Source: Lingula anatina (taxonomy: Eukaryota; Brachiopoda; Lingulata; Lingulida; Lingulidae). Taken from it: a stretch of 37,936 nucleotides of DNA. Positions 20,602 to 32,311 of the stretch are shown one piece after another. The position numbers and the translations under genes are program-made. The notes beneath the pieces are model-generated. The model had not been told where the DNA came from, did not search any database, and was given only the letters and a program-made list of their open reading frames with translations. Position 1 is the stretch's first letter. Each line of letters starts with the position of its first letter. The stretch lies in the NCBI RefSeq assembly GCF_001039355.2, contig NW_019775655.1:23535-61470 (forward strand). The letters are read 5' to 3'.

Positions 20602-20733
20602 GACATCAACTTTCCTGTTGGCCAAGTTGGCGTCAGTATACCCCCACTTACTGAAAAATTTCTAAGACACCAATCTTCCTGTCGGCCAAGTTGACGTCTG
20701 TGCACCCCCAGTTTCTGAAGAATTTGTGCTGTA
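20537..20733 (+). repeat. three tandem copies of syntrophin stop-codon region
   Basis: About 66-67-bp units, each with TTCCTG, GCCAAGTTG and CTGAAAAATTTC-like sequence; the first is the coding end, the second also ends in a stop (TAA), the third has lost it. Confidence 0.92.
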
Positions 20734-23700
20734 AAGACCCTGTGTCTAGAGCAAAGAGGAGAGGAAGGCAGGAGTGGGGTGTATCATTGTTTATACAAGC
20801 CTTCCTACCTCTTCTGATGAATATTAAAAGACTTTAAAGCTATTTATTTACATCTCCCTATCAGCCATATTGATTCAAGTTAATAAAATATAATCACACT
20901 ATAAATAGTTCCACCAAGTTATAATGAAGTTCTCATTAAATGAATTTGTTGCTATTGATATACTTGAGTTGCGTCATTCTCAAATGAGGAAAAGAGTTTT
21001 TGAGGGTCACTAAAACATACCTAGATGAACCCCTACCATAGTTAAGGACATTTCATATGAGGAGAGTCACTTTAAATATTTGAAATATTTTACATGTTTG
21101 AGTAGATTGCACATTAATGTCAGCACAGTGAAAGGTAGTGGAAGAAGAATGATGTAATGCAGACCTGCCAGACGTTGTTGGTATATAAGACAAACCTTGT
21201 TGAGACAGAGAGCAGTATTATGTATGAACTAGTCACAGGATGTAGATCATTAATTTTATGACATAGATGGGAGTGGTATTTCTTTTTCTTTATTTACATA
21301 TTTAAAAGAAAAATTGTTTTTACATCCCTGGGGAATCATATATCAACTAGTCATCAACTAGTCAGCTGTATAAAGCAGTTATGGATTTTTTACCTCTTCA
21401 CTTTGATCAGATGTGTTGTTATGACATTGATCTAGTCAACAGTGGCAGGTGCATGTGGTAACTTCTACAGCATTTTTTTTTCTTTTTTTCACTTGTAACT
21501 TTTTTAGGTCTTAAATGCATTAATTGTGTCTAAAAAGTCTGTTTTCTTGAAATATTTGAGCATTGAGCATGTTGTAAGTCCCATTGGTTGATGAACTGGG
21601 CATCAGTTTACCTTACAATATTTATACACAGGTATACATATTTATACATAGGTGGTGACTTGTCTGTTTATCCACTGCCAAAGCAGTTTGTTTAACTGAG
21701 ACATTTGTGAGCTTATGCATAGTATTAAAATTGATTTTTTTATTTTATAAATAAATTTTCCTTTTCTTAGATAATATTATTAACTTGAAACTAAATTTAT
21801 CTAGAAGTTTATATAGCAGGGAGAAGGCCAATAGTTAAAAAATCTCTTCCATTGTTTTTGTGCCAAACTTGCCTGTCTCTTTATTAAATGTCTCTTCAAT
21901 ATATTTATTAGAAGTTTGTCCCATATCTTTATTTACATCTCTTTGTTAATTCTAATTCATTGGGATTGTTGGTCAACATTCACATATTCTGCTTACTATT
22001 CCCAATTAGTGTTTACAATTTTATGATAGATATTACTGTGTTCTCTCTCTTAGTTCACAGGTTTCATCCCATCAGTATTCATTCATTCAGTTCTTTTATA
22101 TTTTTTATACAACCAGTAAAGAGTGGTTTAACTTCATTTTATGTTGTTTGTGTCGCAGTGAAACTGTCACCTTCTGTATAATAATTTACAGCCATGATTG
22201 ATTTTAAAATGTCACATCATCAGTGAATGTTACAAATGATATGGGTGTGTAACAACTTAGCTCCCCCATTTATTTTGTGAAGTTTCACTCGATTCTATTT
22301 ATTGTGATATTCCACTTAGATGGCTTTGGAAAAACCGCCATTGCTCTAGTGATTGGTTTCCATTCCTCCATTCACTGTGGGAATGCAGTATGATTTTCAA
22401 TACCCTTTGTTTTTGGTATCTCAGTGAAATTTTATTTACAGAAAAATAAAGGTTTTTAAAACTTTTTTATCAGATGTCACAATGGAGTTCTCTTTCCAAC
22501 ATCAAAGTTGGTTTATATAAAACTTAAAGTGAACCGAAATTTAGTACAAGCAAGTTTTGAAAGATTTAAGAAATGAATTTTGACTGCAAACATCTGCTGA
22601 AAGGTATTTCAATATACAAGAACTGGACTTTTTTCAAATAACTGATTCTATGACAGAAATAAGACATACTGCAGGTTTTTTAACATAATAACTTTCTTTT
22701 ATTTTACATATATTTTATTTGATAAACATATACCTCTTAATAAGAGCAAATCACCTCATTTGAAGATGTTATATGTGGATCAACATAGCCAGAGGATTAC
22801 CAAGCAACTTCTAATATATCAAATCACCAGAGATCAATGTGTATTAACAATAAGACCTCTATCATCTCATCCATCTTTGAAAAATACTGATCTTCTAGTG
22901 AGAGTTGAACTCATTTGAAAATAAACATCATCAACAGGTTGCCCTGGAACATTGAGTGCAATCTTGACCATTTTACAGATTTATTTAAAATTATTTTACT
23001 TTTTACACATTTAAATGTGGCATTTGGGTTGTTTATTATTTTGATAATTTTTGAATGACTTGATTAAAACATTGGTAGCAGACCCTAAATTAAATTATTG
23101 CAGAAACATCACTTTGTCTGCCTTCTTTACATACTGCACACCCCACAATCCAAACAACGTTATGATCAGTGTTTGACAAACAAAGAGGGGTTGGTTTTAC
23201 AAATATTCTTCAAAAACAACTACTGCCACTGGTTGGACATAGTGGGATACATGCCCAAATTTGTTTCCGTGTGATACATGCCCAAATTTGTTTCCAAACT
23301 TTTGAGGAAAAAAAAGAAATTGTTAAATTGTTCAAGATGCACCTCACTTCAAGTAACAACTTTTAATGTAAAACACTGAAAATGACACCTGTTGGCAAGA
23401 AAGTCCCCAATGATGGTCCCTATAAGTACTCTGTGTTCCCTGGTATAGTTGATTATACAGCAAATTACAAAGATGTTAACTAAACAAATGTTATATTAAG
23501 TCTGACTCTCATACATGAACCCAAGTAGTGCATGAATGACTTCAGAAGCTGAGGAGATAACATATTAATCCTGGATTCCAGAGCAACTCGCACTCAAATG
23601 TACACGTTATGACAACAAAGCCACACCATGTTGCATGTTCTAACGGCCGCTGTTCCCTTTAAACAGTCTGGGACACACTGGCTTGTCTCAAATAAATGCT

Positions 23701-24073
23701 TCTTTTTGCACCTTCCTGCATAAAGCACCCTGACATTTTATAGAAATACTATGATGATATTAAAACTTGACAATTAACAGGGTTTATGTTGCTACGTTAA
23801 AAACACCAAGGAAACTTTTCTTCAAAGTAAATAAAAACATTATTTAAACCTGGTTTTTAAAGCAAGCTGTTAACAAAAAAGTTGTTTACTACTCATGGCA
23901 TATGAGAGCTGTGCCAAATAAAGTGACATGGTCACTCGCTGAAAGCCGTTACATATATATATATATTATTTCAAACTAACAAATACATAAAACAAATGTT
24001 TCAATGTATCAACTTAAAATAGTAACTGAAAATTCCAAAAGATGGCAGCAGCAGCAGCAGTTGTTTCTGCGTG
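20602..24073. other. convergent 3' region between syntrophin and PYCR
   Basis: Three tandem copies of the syntrophin stop-codon region at its left end, then AT-rich sequence with candidate poly(A) signals: AATAAA at 20882 (+); on the minus strand, TTTATT at 22980 and TTTAAT at 23362. No exon seen; most is probably the two 3' UTRs and spacer. Confidence 0.55.
20882..20887 (+). terminator. candidate syntrophin poly(A) signal
   Basis: AATAAA 281 bases past the stop, with ATTAAA 60 bases before it at 20823. Sequence match only; later AATAAA motifs exist (for example near 22443). Confidence 0.3.
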
Positions 24074-24292
24074 TCATATCCTTTTCTGTTGCCGTGACGA
24101 TCCCTCTTCTTCCTTACGCCCAAGTTCTTTGGATCGTTCAGTTGCTGCTTCCACAGCAGCAATGAGAGAGGCACGGAATCCCGACTTCTCAAGCGAGTGG
24201 ACTGCTGCTATCGTGGTGCCCCCTGGTGAGCAGACTTCATCCTTCAGTTGACCTGGATGTTTGCCTGTATCCAGCACCATCTTAGCAGCACC
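24074..24292 (-). CDS. PYCR3: PYCR exon 6, terminal
   Basis: Seventy-two codons and stop. It carries the PROSITE-type P5CR signature around [14 protein letters not shown] and ends in a Glu/Lys/Arg tail not seen in the vertebrate enzymes. Confidence 0.94.
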   Translation of the reverse strand, partial: GAAKMVLDTGKHPGQLKDEVCSPGGTTIAAVHSLEKSGFRASLIAAVEAATERSKELGRKEEEGSSRQQKRI

Positions 24293-27200
24293 CTGCATAG
24301 ACATGAAATATCTGGTTATTGTGTTGTCCCTATCATGTCCTCTCATACTTTATCTGCTTTATACCATTAATATGTACTTAGTACTTCAATAATAAATAAA
24401 TCAAAACAAAAAACTTGATGTTAAAACAAGCAATAGAAATTACAATCATAAAGAAGAAGAATAAAATGATAACATTTAACAATCCTCTCTCCCCCCCCCC
24501 CCACCCACCCACCAAAAAAATAATAAATAACAATAATGATAATAATAATAATGTTAAAAATATATGAAAAAAAAATTAAATTCTCACCATAAGTGTCTGA
24601 GCGGCAAGTTTTACAGCCAGGTCTCTGGGCAGGCCCATCTTGACCCCTCCATCGGCCATTGATTCTATTGCCATGTACCCCTGGTGGTAAAAATAGGAAC
24701 TAATCATTCCACTGTTTAATATATAATAGACTGCATAAATGTTCTCTCTATGAAAAAAAGTTTAGAGACAACTCTATTTAATTTTCAGACAAGTAGGCGG
24801 ATGAATTATTTGTTTTAGAAAAGGAAGTTACCAAGCAGAGTCAGTCCATGAGTTCATAAGTCAAAATGTTAAGATACAGTAAAAAAAGTTCAGCAAAAAA
24901 AAAAAAATAAAATAAAAATAAAAATATTTTTAAAAAATGATAAACAAAAATAAAACATTCTGGAGTTTTAGAACATCACTATAACTATTTGAAGAAAGAA
25001 TCATTGAAACCAATAGGTTCAAACTTACATATGCGGGTCCACTGCCGCTCAAACCGGTCACTGCGTCCATCATTTGTTCGGACGTCTCGGCACAAATGCC
25101 TATACTGGACAGTAGAGTGGCCACGACATCACTGTCGTTGTCCAGTGCATGTTTACCTGGTGCAAACACGGAGGCACCTGTCTGGATCAGTGCTGGCGTG
25201 TTTGGCATCACACGTATCACGCGTGTCTTGGGCGGCAAGTACTGAAAATTATTAAAAATTTAAATACTTGAAAAACCAAACTATTTACATCAAACAAAAT
25301 TACAAATAGAAATATGCATATACACAAATCAAAACACATTTAAACCAGTCACTGCAAATAAACTGTCCAATATGCATCCCTCCCCAACTCACCTTCTGCC
25401 TGGCCCAGCCAGTCATCTTGGAGGCCAAAGGCACCCTCATGACAGCAGAAACGGGAACACTTTAGGGAACTGGTGGGATTCATGGTTGGGGGGTGGGTGG
25501 ACTGGTGGGGTAGGGGGGGGGGTTAACACTCCATGGCTGACTTTACAGCAATACAAATATACAGGTAGAAAATGAATGCTGGGGGCAGTTACGTGCCCTG
25601 GAGACGCCAATCACCGTGCTGAAGTTAGCGCAGACTAGTGTACAGTTGGCCTGCTGACGCTACACTGAGCAGTGGGAGGAAATGCATTGCTTTATATACC
25701 TGGATGGTCCTTGCTAATACTGGGGAGAGGCCGAGGGAATACACAAATCTAGCAATCTAAATACACTTCACCTTATAAATTATTCAACAATCAGAGAGAT
25801 GCCACATTTTTATTCAAGTGCAGCTTAACTGAATAATTTAAGTTAAAGTAACCTCTCAATTATTTAATTTTTACAAACCAACTTTCTCTACTCCACTACC
25901 TCCCCCATAAAAGTCAGTGCCTGCCACCAGGGGGCAGCTGTAGTACAAATACCAATTGTACTATGAAAATGGATATTGCATCAGCCACGGCAGCCGCTAC
26001 TTAAACCAGGGCTTAACTGCGACCCAGCACGGAAAAAGGAGGGCATTAAGGTCGTTAAGGGGAAGTTGCTATCTTAAATGAGTTCAACTCTGTGGTAACG
26101 AGAGACAGAGACATCAAAACAAGCTCTTAGCTGCAGACAGAGCAAACTATTGGATTAACATCTATCACACACAATTCTGATTACCACTTTCTTTTTCCAA
26201 ATATTTTGATTTCTGCTTTCCATTGTAAAGCGGACTTTACCTTTAACATTTCACAGTTTTCCCAAAAATTCAGAATCTACCAAGTTTATCTGATTATTTT
26301 TTTCCTCAAAAGCAACTTGATTTGTTTTTAACTTCTTACAGCTGAATTTACATGAAATGCAGAAAAAAAGTCAAGCATCCTAAGAGGCAGACTATTATTC
26401 TATAATGGCAAGAAAGAAAGTGTGTCTTTTGTGTCAAGAATGCCCTAAGCTACCTTCCTATTCAATGACTAAAAAGCTACATAATTAATTCCACTAAGAC
26501 ACACCTCTATAATCCAAGACCTGTCACTTATAACATAAATATTTTCCCTGTAGTTTTATCACAGTTTCATGTCCCCTTGACTACAGACAGGGGAACTGCT
26601 GAGAGACAACACTGAACACCATACTAAAAACATTTTGCTTTTTACTGTCTTTAAAATCCATTCTCTTTTTGAAAACAGCTTCACCCCGATTTTATGTCAC
26701 TTCCCTCTGAAGTAATGATGTCAAAAACACCTAGGGTCTGCAGCTAATAATAATAATACACAGACTGTACATCTCTTTTTCATTCCAATAAACAGCAAAT
26801 TAATTTTCATGAACAGCTGAAGACTTGGGTTCACCTTAGGCCAACTATAACAAGTGACCCAAGCTATAATAAATGACCATCAAGCATACTGCAAACCAAA
26901 AGAGCATTACAGTGGTTGACATTTTATGAAGTATATTTCTTCAACACTTAACTGCATCTGGTTGGCCTTAATAATCCACAAAAACAAGGACTGCGTGAGT
27001 TACTAAGTAAATTGAAACAGAGCCTTTCAAATAAAAGACTTACTGTCAAAACAAGTCTGCTGCTTTGAAATGTGTCTATGCATGAAAAAGGGATGACGCA
27101 TGGGTCAACAAGGTCTAAAATGGACTCCTAATCATAAACTGTCACNNNNNNNNNNNNNNNNNNNNNNNNNNNNNNNNNNNNNNNNNNNNNNNNNNNNNNN

Positions 27201-30200
27201 NNNNNNNNNNNNNNNNNNNNNNNNNNNNNNNNNNNNNNNNNNNNNNNNNNNNNNNNNNNNNNNNNNNNNNNNNNNNNNNNNNNNNNNNNNNNNNNNNNNN
27301 NNNNNNNNNNNNNNNNNNNNNNNNNNNNNNNNNNNNNNNNNNNNNNNNNNNNNNNNNNNNNNNNNNNNNNNNNNNNNNNNNNNNNNNNNNNNNNNNNNNN
27401 NNNNNNNNNNNNNNNNNNNNNNNNNNNNNNNNNNNNNNNNNNNNNNNNNNNNNNNNNNNNNNNNNNNNNNNNNNNNNNNNNNNNNNNNNNNNNNNNNNNN
27501 NNNNNNNNNNNNNNNNNNNNNNNNNNNNNNNNNNNNNNNNNNNNNNNNNNNNNNNNNNNNNNNNNNNNNNNNNNNNNNNNNNNNNNNNNNNNNNNNNNNN
27601 NNNNNNNNNNNNNNNNNNNNNNNNNNNNNNNNNNNNNNNNNNNNNNNNNNNNNNNNNNNNNNNNNNNNNNNNNNNNNNNNNNNNNNNNNNNNNNNNNNNN
27701 NNNNNNNNNNNNNNNNNNNNNNNNNNNNNNNNNNNNNNNNNNNTCAGTGCCTGCCACCAGGGGGCAGCTGTAGTACAAATACCAATTGTACTATGAAAAT
27801 GGATATTGCATCAGCCACGGCAGCCGCTACTTAAACCAGGGCTTAACTGCGACCCAGCACGGAAAAAGGAGGGCATTAAGGTCGTTAAGGGGAAGTTGCT
27901 ATCTTAAATGAGTTCAACTCTGTGGTAACGAGAGACAGAGACATCAAAACAAGCTCTTAGCTGCAGACAGAGCAAACTATTGGATTAACATCTATCACAC
28001 ACAATTCTGATTACCACTTTCTTTTTCCAAATATTTTGATTTCTGCTTTCCATTGTAAAGCGGACTTTACCTTTAACATTTCACAGTTTTCCCAAAAATT
28101 CAGAATCTACCAAGTTTATCTGATTATTTTTTTCCTCAAAAGCAACTTGATTTGTTTTTAACTTCTTACAGCTGAATTTACATGAAATGCAGAAAAAAAG
28201 TCAAGCATCCTAAGAGGCAGACTATTATTCTATAATGGCAAGAAAGAAAGTGCGTCTTTTGTGTCAAGAATGCCCTAAGCTACCTTCCTATTCAATGACT
28301 AAAAAGCTACATAATTAATTCCACTAAGACACACCTCTATAATCCAAGACCTGTCACTGATAACATAAATATCTTCCCTGTAGTTTTATCACAGTTTCAT
28401 GTCCCCTTGACTACAGACAGGGAAACTGCAGAGAGACAACATTGAACACCATACTAAAAACATTTTGCTTTTTACTGTCTTTAAAATCCATTCTCTTTTT
28501 GAAAACAGCTTCACCCCGATTTTATGTCACTTCCCTCTGAAGTAATGATGTCAAAAACACCTAGGGTCTGCAGCTAATAATAATAATACACAGACTGTAC
28601 ATCTCTTTTTCATTCCAATAAACAGCAAATTAATTTTCATGAACAGCTGAAGACTTGGGTTCACCTTAGGCCAACTATAACAAGTGACCCAAGCTATAAT
28701 AAATGACCATCAAGCATACTGCAAACCAAAAGAGCATTACAGTGGTTGACATTTTATGAAGTATATTTCTTCAACACTTAACTGCATCTGGTTGGCCTTA
28801 ATAATCCACAAAAACAAGGACTGCGTGAGTTACTAAGTAAATTGAAACAGAGCCTTTCAAATAAAAGACTTACTGTCAAAACAAGTCTGCTGCTTTGAAA
28901 TGTGTCTATGCATGAAAAAGGGATGACGCATGGGTCAACAAGGTCTAAAATGGACTCCTAATCATAAACTGTCACACTTTCTAGGATGATAACAAGATAT
29001 CCAGTACATAAAATACAAAAATAATACAGTAACTTTGTTGTAACTAATAGGGAACTAACAAACTAGCGTCTGTCAAAATATGGTCACCATGACAACCTCT
29101 GATAACAAATCACTATTCACAGTTTTTGGGTACTGAGACAGATTTGACTTAACCTGTGTGTATACATCACAAGCTCAGTCCACATCACCCCCCTCCCCTC
29201 CAGCTCCCCTCCCCCCACCTCTACCCCCACCACAACCCCCCTCCACCCCCACAACCAATTCCCAGCCATGCAGGACATAGGCCTTATTGTTATTTCTATG
29301 ACCACTGTCTTTTGGACATTTGGGAAAAGAAAGGTTCACTACTCCCACATGCTAATGCAGCATCCATGGCAGACTGACCCCTGAACAAGTTCAACTGCCA
29401 ATTTTATGCAGTTCACCTGACTTAAGTATGATATGCAGTAACCAAGTCAGCACCAAATGGCTAATAAATTTGATTTCAATTGTGTGTATATCATATAGCT
29501 GGGGTAGCACTAGCAATTTTTTTCGCTTAGCCAAATCACCACCTTTTGTCAATTTGTTATCAAAATGGTTATAATTTGGCTAAAACGTCAAATCAAGCCC
29601 TTTTTCTTTAGCCAATTTAAGTCAGCTTTAGCATTTGGCTAAATTGGCGAGTGTTAGCACTACCCCAGGATAGGTCTCATTCACAAGTTCATCTCCCAAA
29701 TCAGCACAATTCAGCAAAAGTATGATATAACCAAGTCCAACATGAAACACCTAACTGATTTGATATAAATTGTGTATATATCACATCCTCAGTCCATGTC
29801 ATCCTGGCACCCCTTCCCCACAATGCACAAAATACTGTTGGAATTACCTGCTGAGCTGCTGTTGTCACCCGATCTCTCTCTCTCTCTCTCTCTCTCTCCT
29901 GGCCTCATTACAAATGCATATGATATTTACTTTCCTGTTTTAAATTTTGCAATCAATAACAACAGGGCTGTATTTAGAACAGCAGACTCACCAGTCTGAG
30001 GGCCAAATATGGCAACCGACTGAAAAGCTTTCCATCTAATCCAGTAACAGACACTAAATAGATATCCCTTGGGGAAGTATTCAAGTGGGTCGGCCATATT
30101 TGACCCTCGGACTAATTCGTCCACTGTTCTTAATACAGTCTTAAACAGTTTAAGAACTTGAAAACTGGCAAAATTTTAGAAGTAAAGAAAATACTTACAT

Positions 30201-30631
30201 TTTCAATGGTGTCCAGTGTCACCCCTGCTGCTATGGAAACAAACAAGTTCCTGCGTGAGACAAGATGGGAGACTTCCTTCAGTATTGGGGTTACGATGTG
30301 GGGCTTGACGGCAATGACAATGAGATCACAGTTTTGGACCACTTCCTTGTTGTTCTTGGTTGTCTTCACACCCAGCTCCTAGCAACAATGAAGATATATA
30401 TATATACACAGACAGACAGACAGACAGACAGACAGAGAGAGAGAGAGAGAGAGAGAGATGATAGGGTCTCTCTCCCTCTCTCTCTCTCACTGTGGATTGA
30501 CCTACCTCCGAGGGGATTCTCTCTAAATTGCAATCAACTTTTTGTGGCTTAGATGTCTGTCATGCCTGCTAGGGGATAATTAAGTACTGTTCAGCAACTA
30601 TTAAAAGTTACTGATTGGTAAAAAAGAACCA

Positions 30632-30673
<42 letters not shown>

Positions 30674-32268
30674 GTTCCCGTACCTAGATCAACCTTACAG
30701 GATCGATCCATCTATGAATCTCTGAGCAGTTTCTCGCTTTTAGCTCAAGTGTCTTTGATTTTTGGCACACCTACTGAACATTTGTAGTTTAACAGATTTT
30801 TATATTCTCCTTATTCAACAAGCACACTGCTTACCCCAATATAGTTTAACATGTTGGAATCTAAGTCACTGGCAATGACACTACTGGACTTGATCAAACC
30901 TGAAAGTTAAAATAAAGAAAATATTTCCAGTTGTAATATATATATAAATATATAAACAACAGCAGGATACAAGAACTCCAGAGAAATAAGTAAAATCAGA
31001 GTGTATGGTGCCTTGTGACATTTTTTCCCCCAAAAAAATTTCATTTGCTGCATTTTTGTGGGGAAAATGAATATATACATGGTAGACAATGAGCGAATAC
31101 AGGCTTATCATAATATAACATGGCATAAATAGTAAACAACACACAGTTCAACCTCTGAACAAATAAAGAGACATACTAAACATGAGGCAGTAATGTCTCC
31201 TTGGATGATAACAGGTATCATAAGGGGGGGAGGTGTAATCTCAGGTAAACTGGGGCTGAAGTGGTACCTGGAGTTTAAAGTCCAAACTGTCTATAAACAC
31301 TGTCAACACTGATAGTACTGATCAATACAGGTGAGGAAAGTGACATGTCCCCTGTTCAGGTGTGAAAATTACCTTTATATCTTTAACTGAGAGGTAGGGG
31401 TGTCTGAAATACAGGTAGAATAGTGGGAGAATACGTACATGTGCATTATGCGTACTTTAGATTGATCTCATTCTTTAGAGATATGCACAGTTTTTAGTAT
31501 TTTATTTACATCCTCTGCAAAGTTTTAGCATACATACTATAGTAGCACTGAGGAAACTTGTAATTTTACCCACCTGACTGCCATGTCAATTTTATTTGGG
31601 GAGATATTAGTATACATTTAAGCATTTACACATGTTAATCATGGAGAACCAGCTGTAGTTTAATAACATTATCAAGTTTATTTTACTGCAGAGAGTTATA
31701 GACTGCATTCCCATCTATCTAGACCGACCTAACTCCCTGGGGGTTCAAGCTAAACTGCTGTCAGCCGAGTGCGCACGGAAGTTAATTACCCCCTTACAGC
31801 TTTTAGTAGGCGGACAGCCTTTTTAAGCCAGTTAAGCTGACAGTAATCTAGTGAGACTCCCCATGGGGATAGATCGATCTAAAATCTGTGGTAATGCAGT
31901 CATAGACTGGTATACTGGATACATATTATATAGTGTACTTTTACTAGTATTTAAATTTTATTTAGAAAATCGCAATTCTAAAAAATACAGTGATGATAAT
32001 AAAATTGAAGGACAAAAATCACCAAAAAGAACGGGATGTAAATAATCTTCCTATCATTTAACTCAAAACTGAACTGAACCCATTAACACCACAAATAAGT
32101 ACAGCGTTAAGCAAGCCCAGCCCAGGAACAAACTCTACGGTTCACTGCTCACGTACCTGTGTTAATAAACCCCCTGCACAGGGCTTGAGCCATCCGCCCC
32201 GCGCCTATAAACCCCACTGACATCTCCTCCAGCTTCTTAGGGACTTCCTCCCTCTCGTCTGAGGCCAT
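24074..32268 (-). CDS. PYCR3: pyrroline-5-carboxylate reductase, PYCR3-like, 6 exons (gene span)
   Basis: Reduces 1-pyrroline-5-carboxylate to proline with NAD(P)H, the last step of proline synthesis. Exons in transcript order: 32157-32268, 30835-30899, 30199-30378, 25029-25241, 24588-24680, 24074-24292; all phases match and give 293 residues with stop TGA. Seen: Rossmann GxGxxA loop ([12 protein letters not shown], Gly22-Ala27), [21 protein letters not shown] (182-190), [11 protein letters not shown], and the P5CR signature [14 protein letters not shown]. The short Glu/Lys-rich N terminus without a mitochondrial presequence, the short C terminus ([15 protein letters not shown] plus a small tail) and SPGGTT favour PYCR3 (cytosolic in vertebrates) over PYCR1/2; this is from family knowledge. 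The third intron is inflated by the assembly gap and a duplicated contig end. Convergent with the syntrophin gene. Confidence 0.95.
24588..24680 (-). CDS. PYCR3: PYCR exon 5
   Basis: Thirty-one codons, phase 0, acceptor ACCACCAG, donor ATG|GTGAGA. It encodes [20 protein letters not shown], the dimerisation-domain helix of PYCR. Confidence 0.95.
24681..25028 (-). other. PYCR intron 4
   Basis: GTAAGT to ACCACCAG on the minus strand. A/T-rich with A runs near 24895; nothing else. Confidence 0.75.
25029..25241 (-). CDS. PYCR3: PYCR exon 4
   Basis: Seventy-one codons, phase 0, acceptor TTTTCAG, donor TAT|GTAAGT. It encodes [20 protein letters not shown] and [13 protein letters not shown], the hinge between the Rossmann and dimerisation domains. 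Confidence 0.95.
25914..27145. repeat. 1232-bp duplicate, left copy
   Basis: Matches 27744-28975 base for base without indels except about six substitutions, all seen between about 26420 and 26615. Ends exactly at the gap. Confidence 0.95.
25924..25937 (+). promoter_or_regulatory. CTCF-consensus site
   Basis: CCACCAGGGGGCAG fits the CTCF core CCASYAGRKGGCRS at every position. Repeated at 27754 only because of the duplicated contig end. Sequence match only. Confidence 0.35.
27146..27743. other. assembly gap (598 N)
   Basis: Run of N in PYCR intron 3, bounded on both sides by copies of the same 1232 bp. Confidence 0.99.
27744..28975. repeat. 1232-bp duplicate, right copy
   Basis: Starts on the first base after the gap and corresponds to the left copy at a constant offset of 1830. 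Confidence 0.95.
29499..29668 (-). mobile_element. family B element, intact ends
   Basis: 170 bp with ends CTGGGGTAGCACTA and GCACTACCCCAG; reverse orientation to the copies near 10-11 kb. Confidence 0.82.
29873..29899. repeat. (CT)n microsatellite
   Basis: Dinucleotide array in PYCR intron 3. Confidence 0.95.
29964..30140. mobile_element. family C foldback element
   Basis: Same arms (AGAACAG, GCCAAATATGG; inverse CCATATTTGACCCTCGGACTA) and the shared centre GATATCCCTTGGGGAAGTAT. Confidence 0.78.
30199..30378 (-). CDS. PYCR3: PYCR exon 3
   Basis: Sixty codons, phase 0, donor AAT|GTAAGT. It encodes [18 protein letters not shown] and [13 protein letters not shown], both hallmark blocks of the family. 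Confidence 0.95.
30408..30457. repeat. (ACAG)n then (AG)n microsatellite
   Basis: Compound array; a CT array at 30467-30488 is the near complement, so the two could pair. Confidence 0.93.
30633..30671. repeat. (CT)n microsatellite
   Basis: Dinucleotide array in PYCR intron 2. Confidence 0.93.
30835..30899 (-). CDS. PYCR3: PYCR exon 2
   Basis: Sixty-five bases between AACTTTCAG and GTAAGC, completing the Gly codon of exon 1 and ending in phase 0. It encodes [17 protein letters not shown], the second Rossmann strand with the DxD-like end that contacts the cofactor. Confidence 0.9.
30900..32156 (-). other. PYCR intron 1
   Basis: AT-rich; carries a well-bounded family A element at 31701-31901. 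No exon or other signal seen. Confidence 0.75.
31701..31901 (+). mobile_element. family A element, best-bounded copy
   Basis: Ends GACTGCATTCCCA and its imperfect inverse, flanked by ATA on both sides; 201 bp, non-coding, internal sequence as in the other copies. Confidence 0.8.
32157..32268 (-). CDS. PYCR3: PYCR exon 1 (start codon, NAD(P)H loop)
   Basis: ATG at 32268 reading leftwards, then a charged N terminus and the whole nucleotide-binding loop [12 protein letters not shown]. Ends in phase 1 (ACA G|GTACGTG). A second in-frame ATG at codon 16 (MSVGFIGAG) is the position where PYCR1 begins, so an internal start is possible. Confidence 0.93.
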
Positions 32269-32311
32269 CTGATAGGAACAGGAGACGCTAACACACTTTA
32301 TTGTTTGTGCT

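Larger units (their letters stand above)
25242..30198 (-). other. PYCR intron 3, with gap
   Basis: Large intron holding two 1232-bp copies around an N gap, a C-rich stretch at 29186-29250, and two inverted-repeat elements (29499-29668, 29964-30140). No exon seen. The true length is probably about 1.8 kb shorter. Confidence 0.75.
30379..30834 (-). other. PYCR intron 2
   Basis: Contains an (ACAG)n/(AG)n array, CT arrays, and two fragments related to the family A inverted-repeat element (about 30490-30780). Confidence 0.65.

Noticed and set aside
24205-24225. CTCF-like GTGCCCCCTGGTGA in PYCR exon 6
   Set aside because: One mismatch and fully explained by the conserved SPGGTT codons.
27100-27834. 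Long open frames across N bases
   Set aside because: They exist only because N codons do not read as stops.
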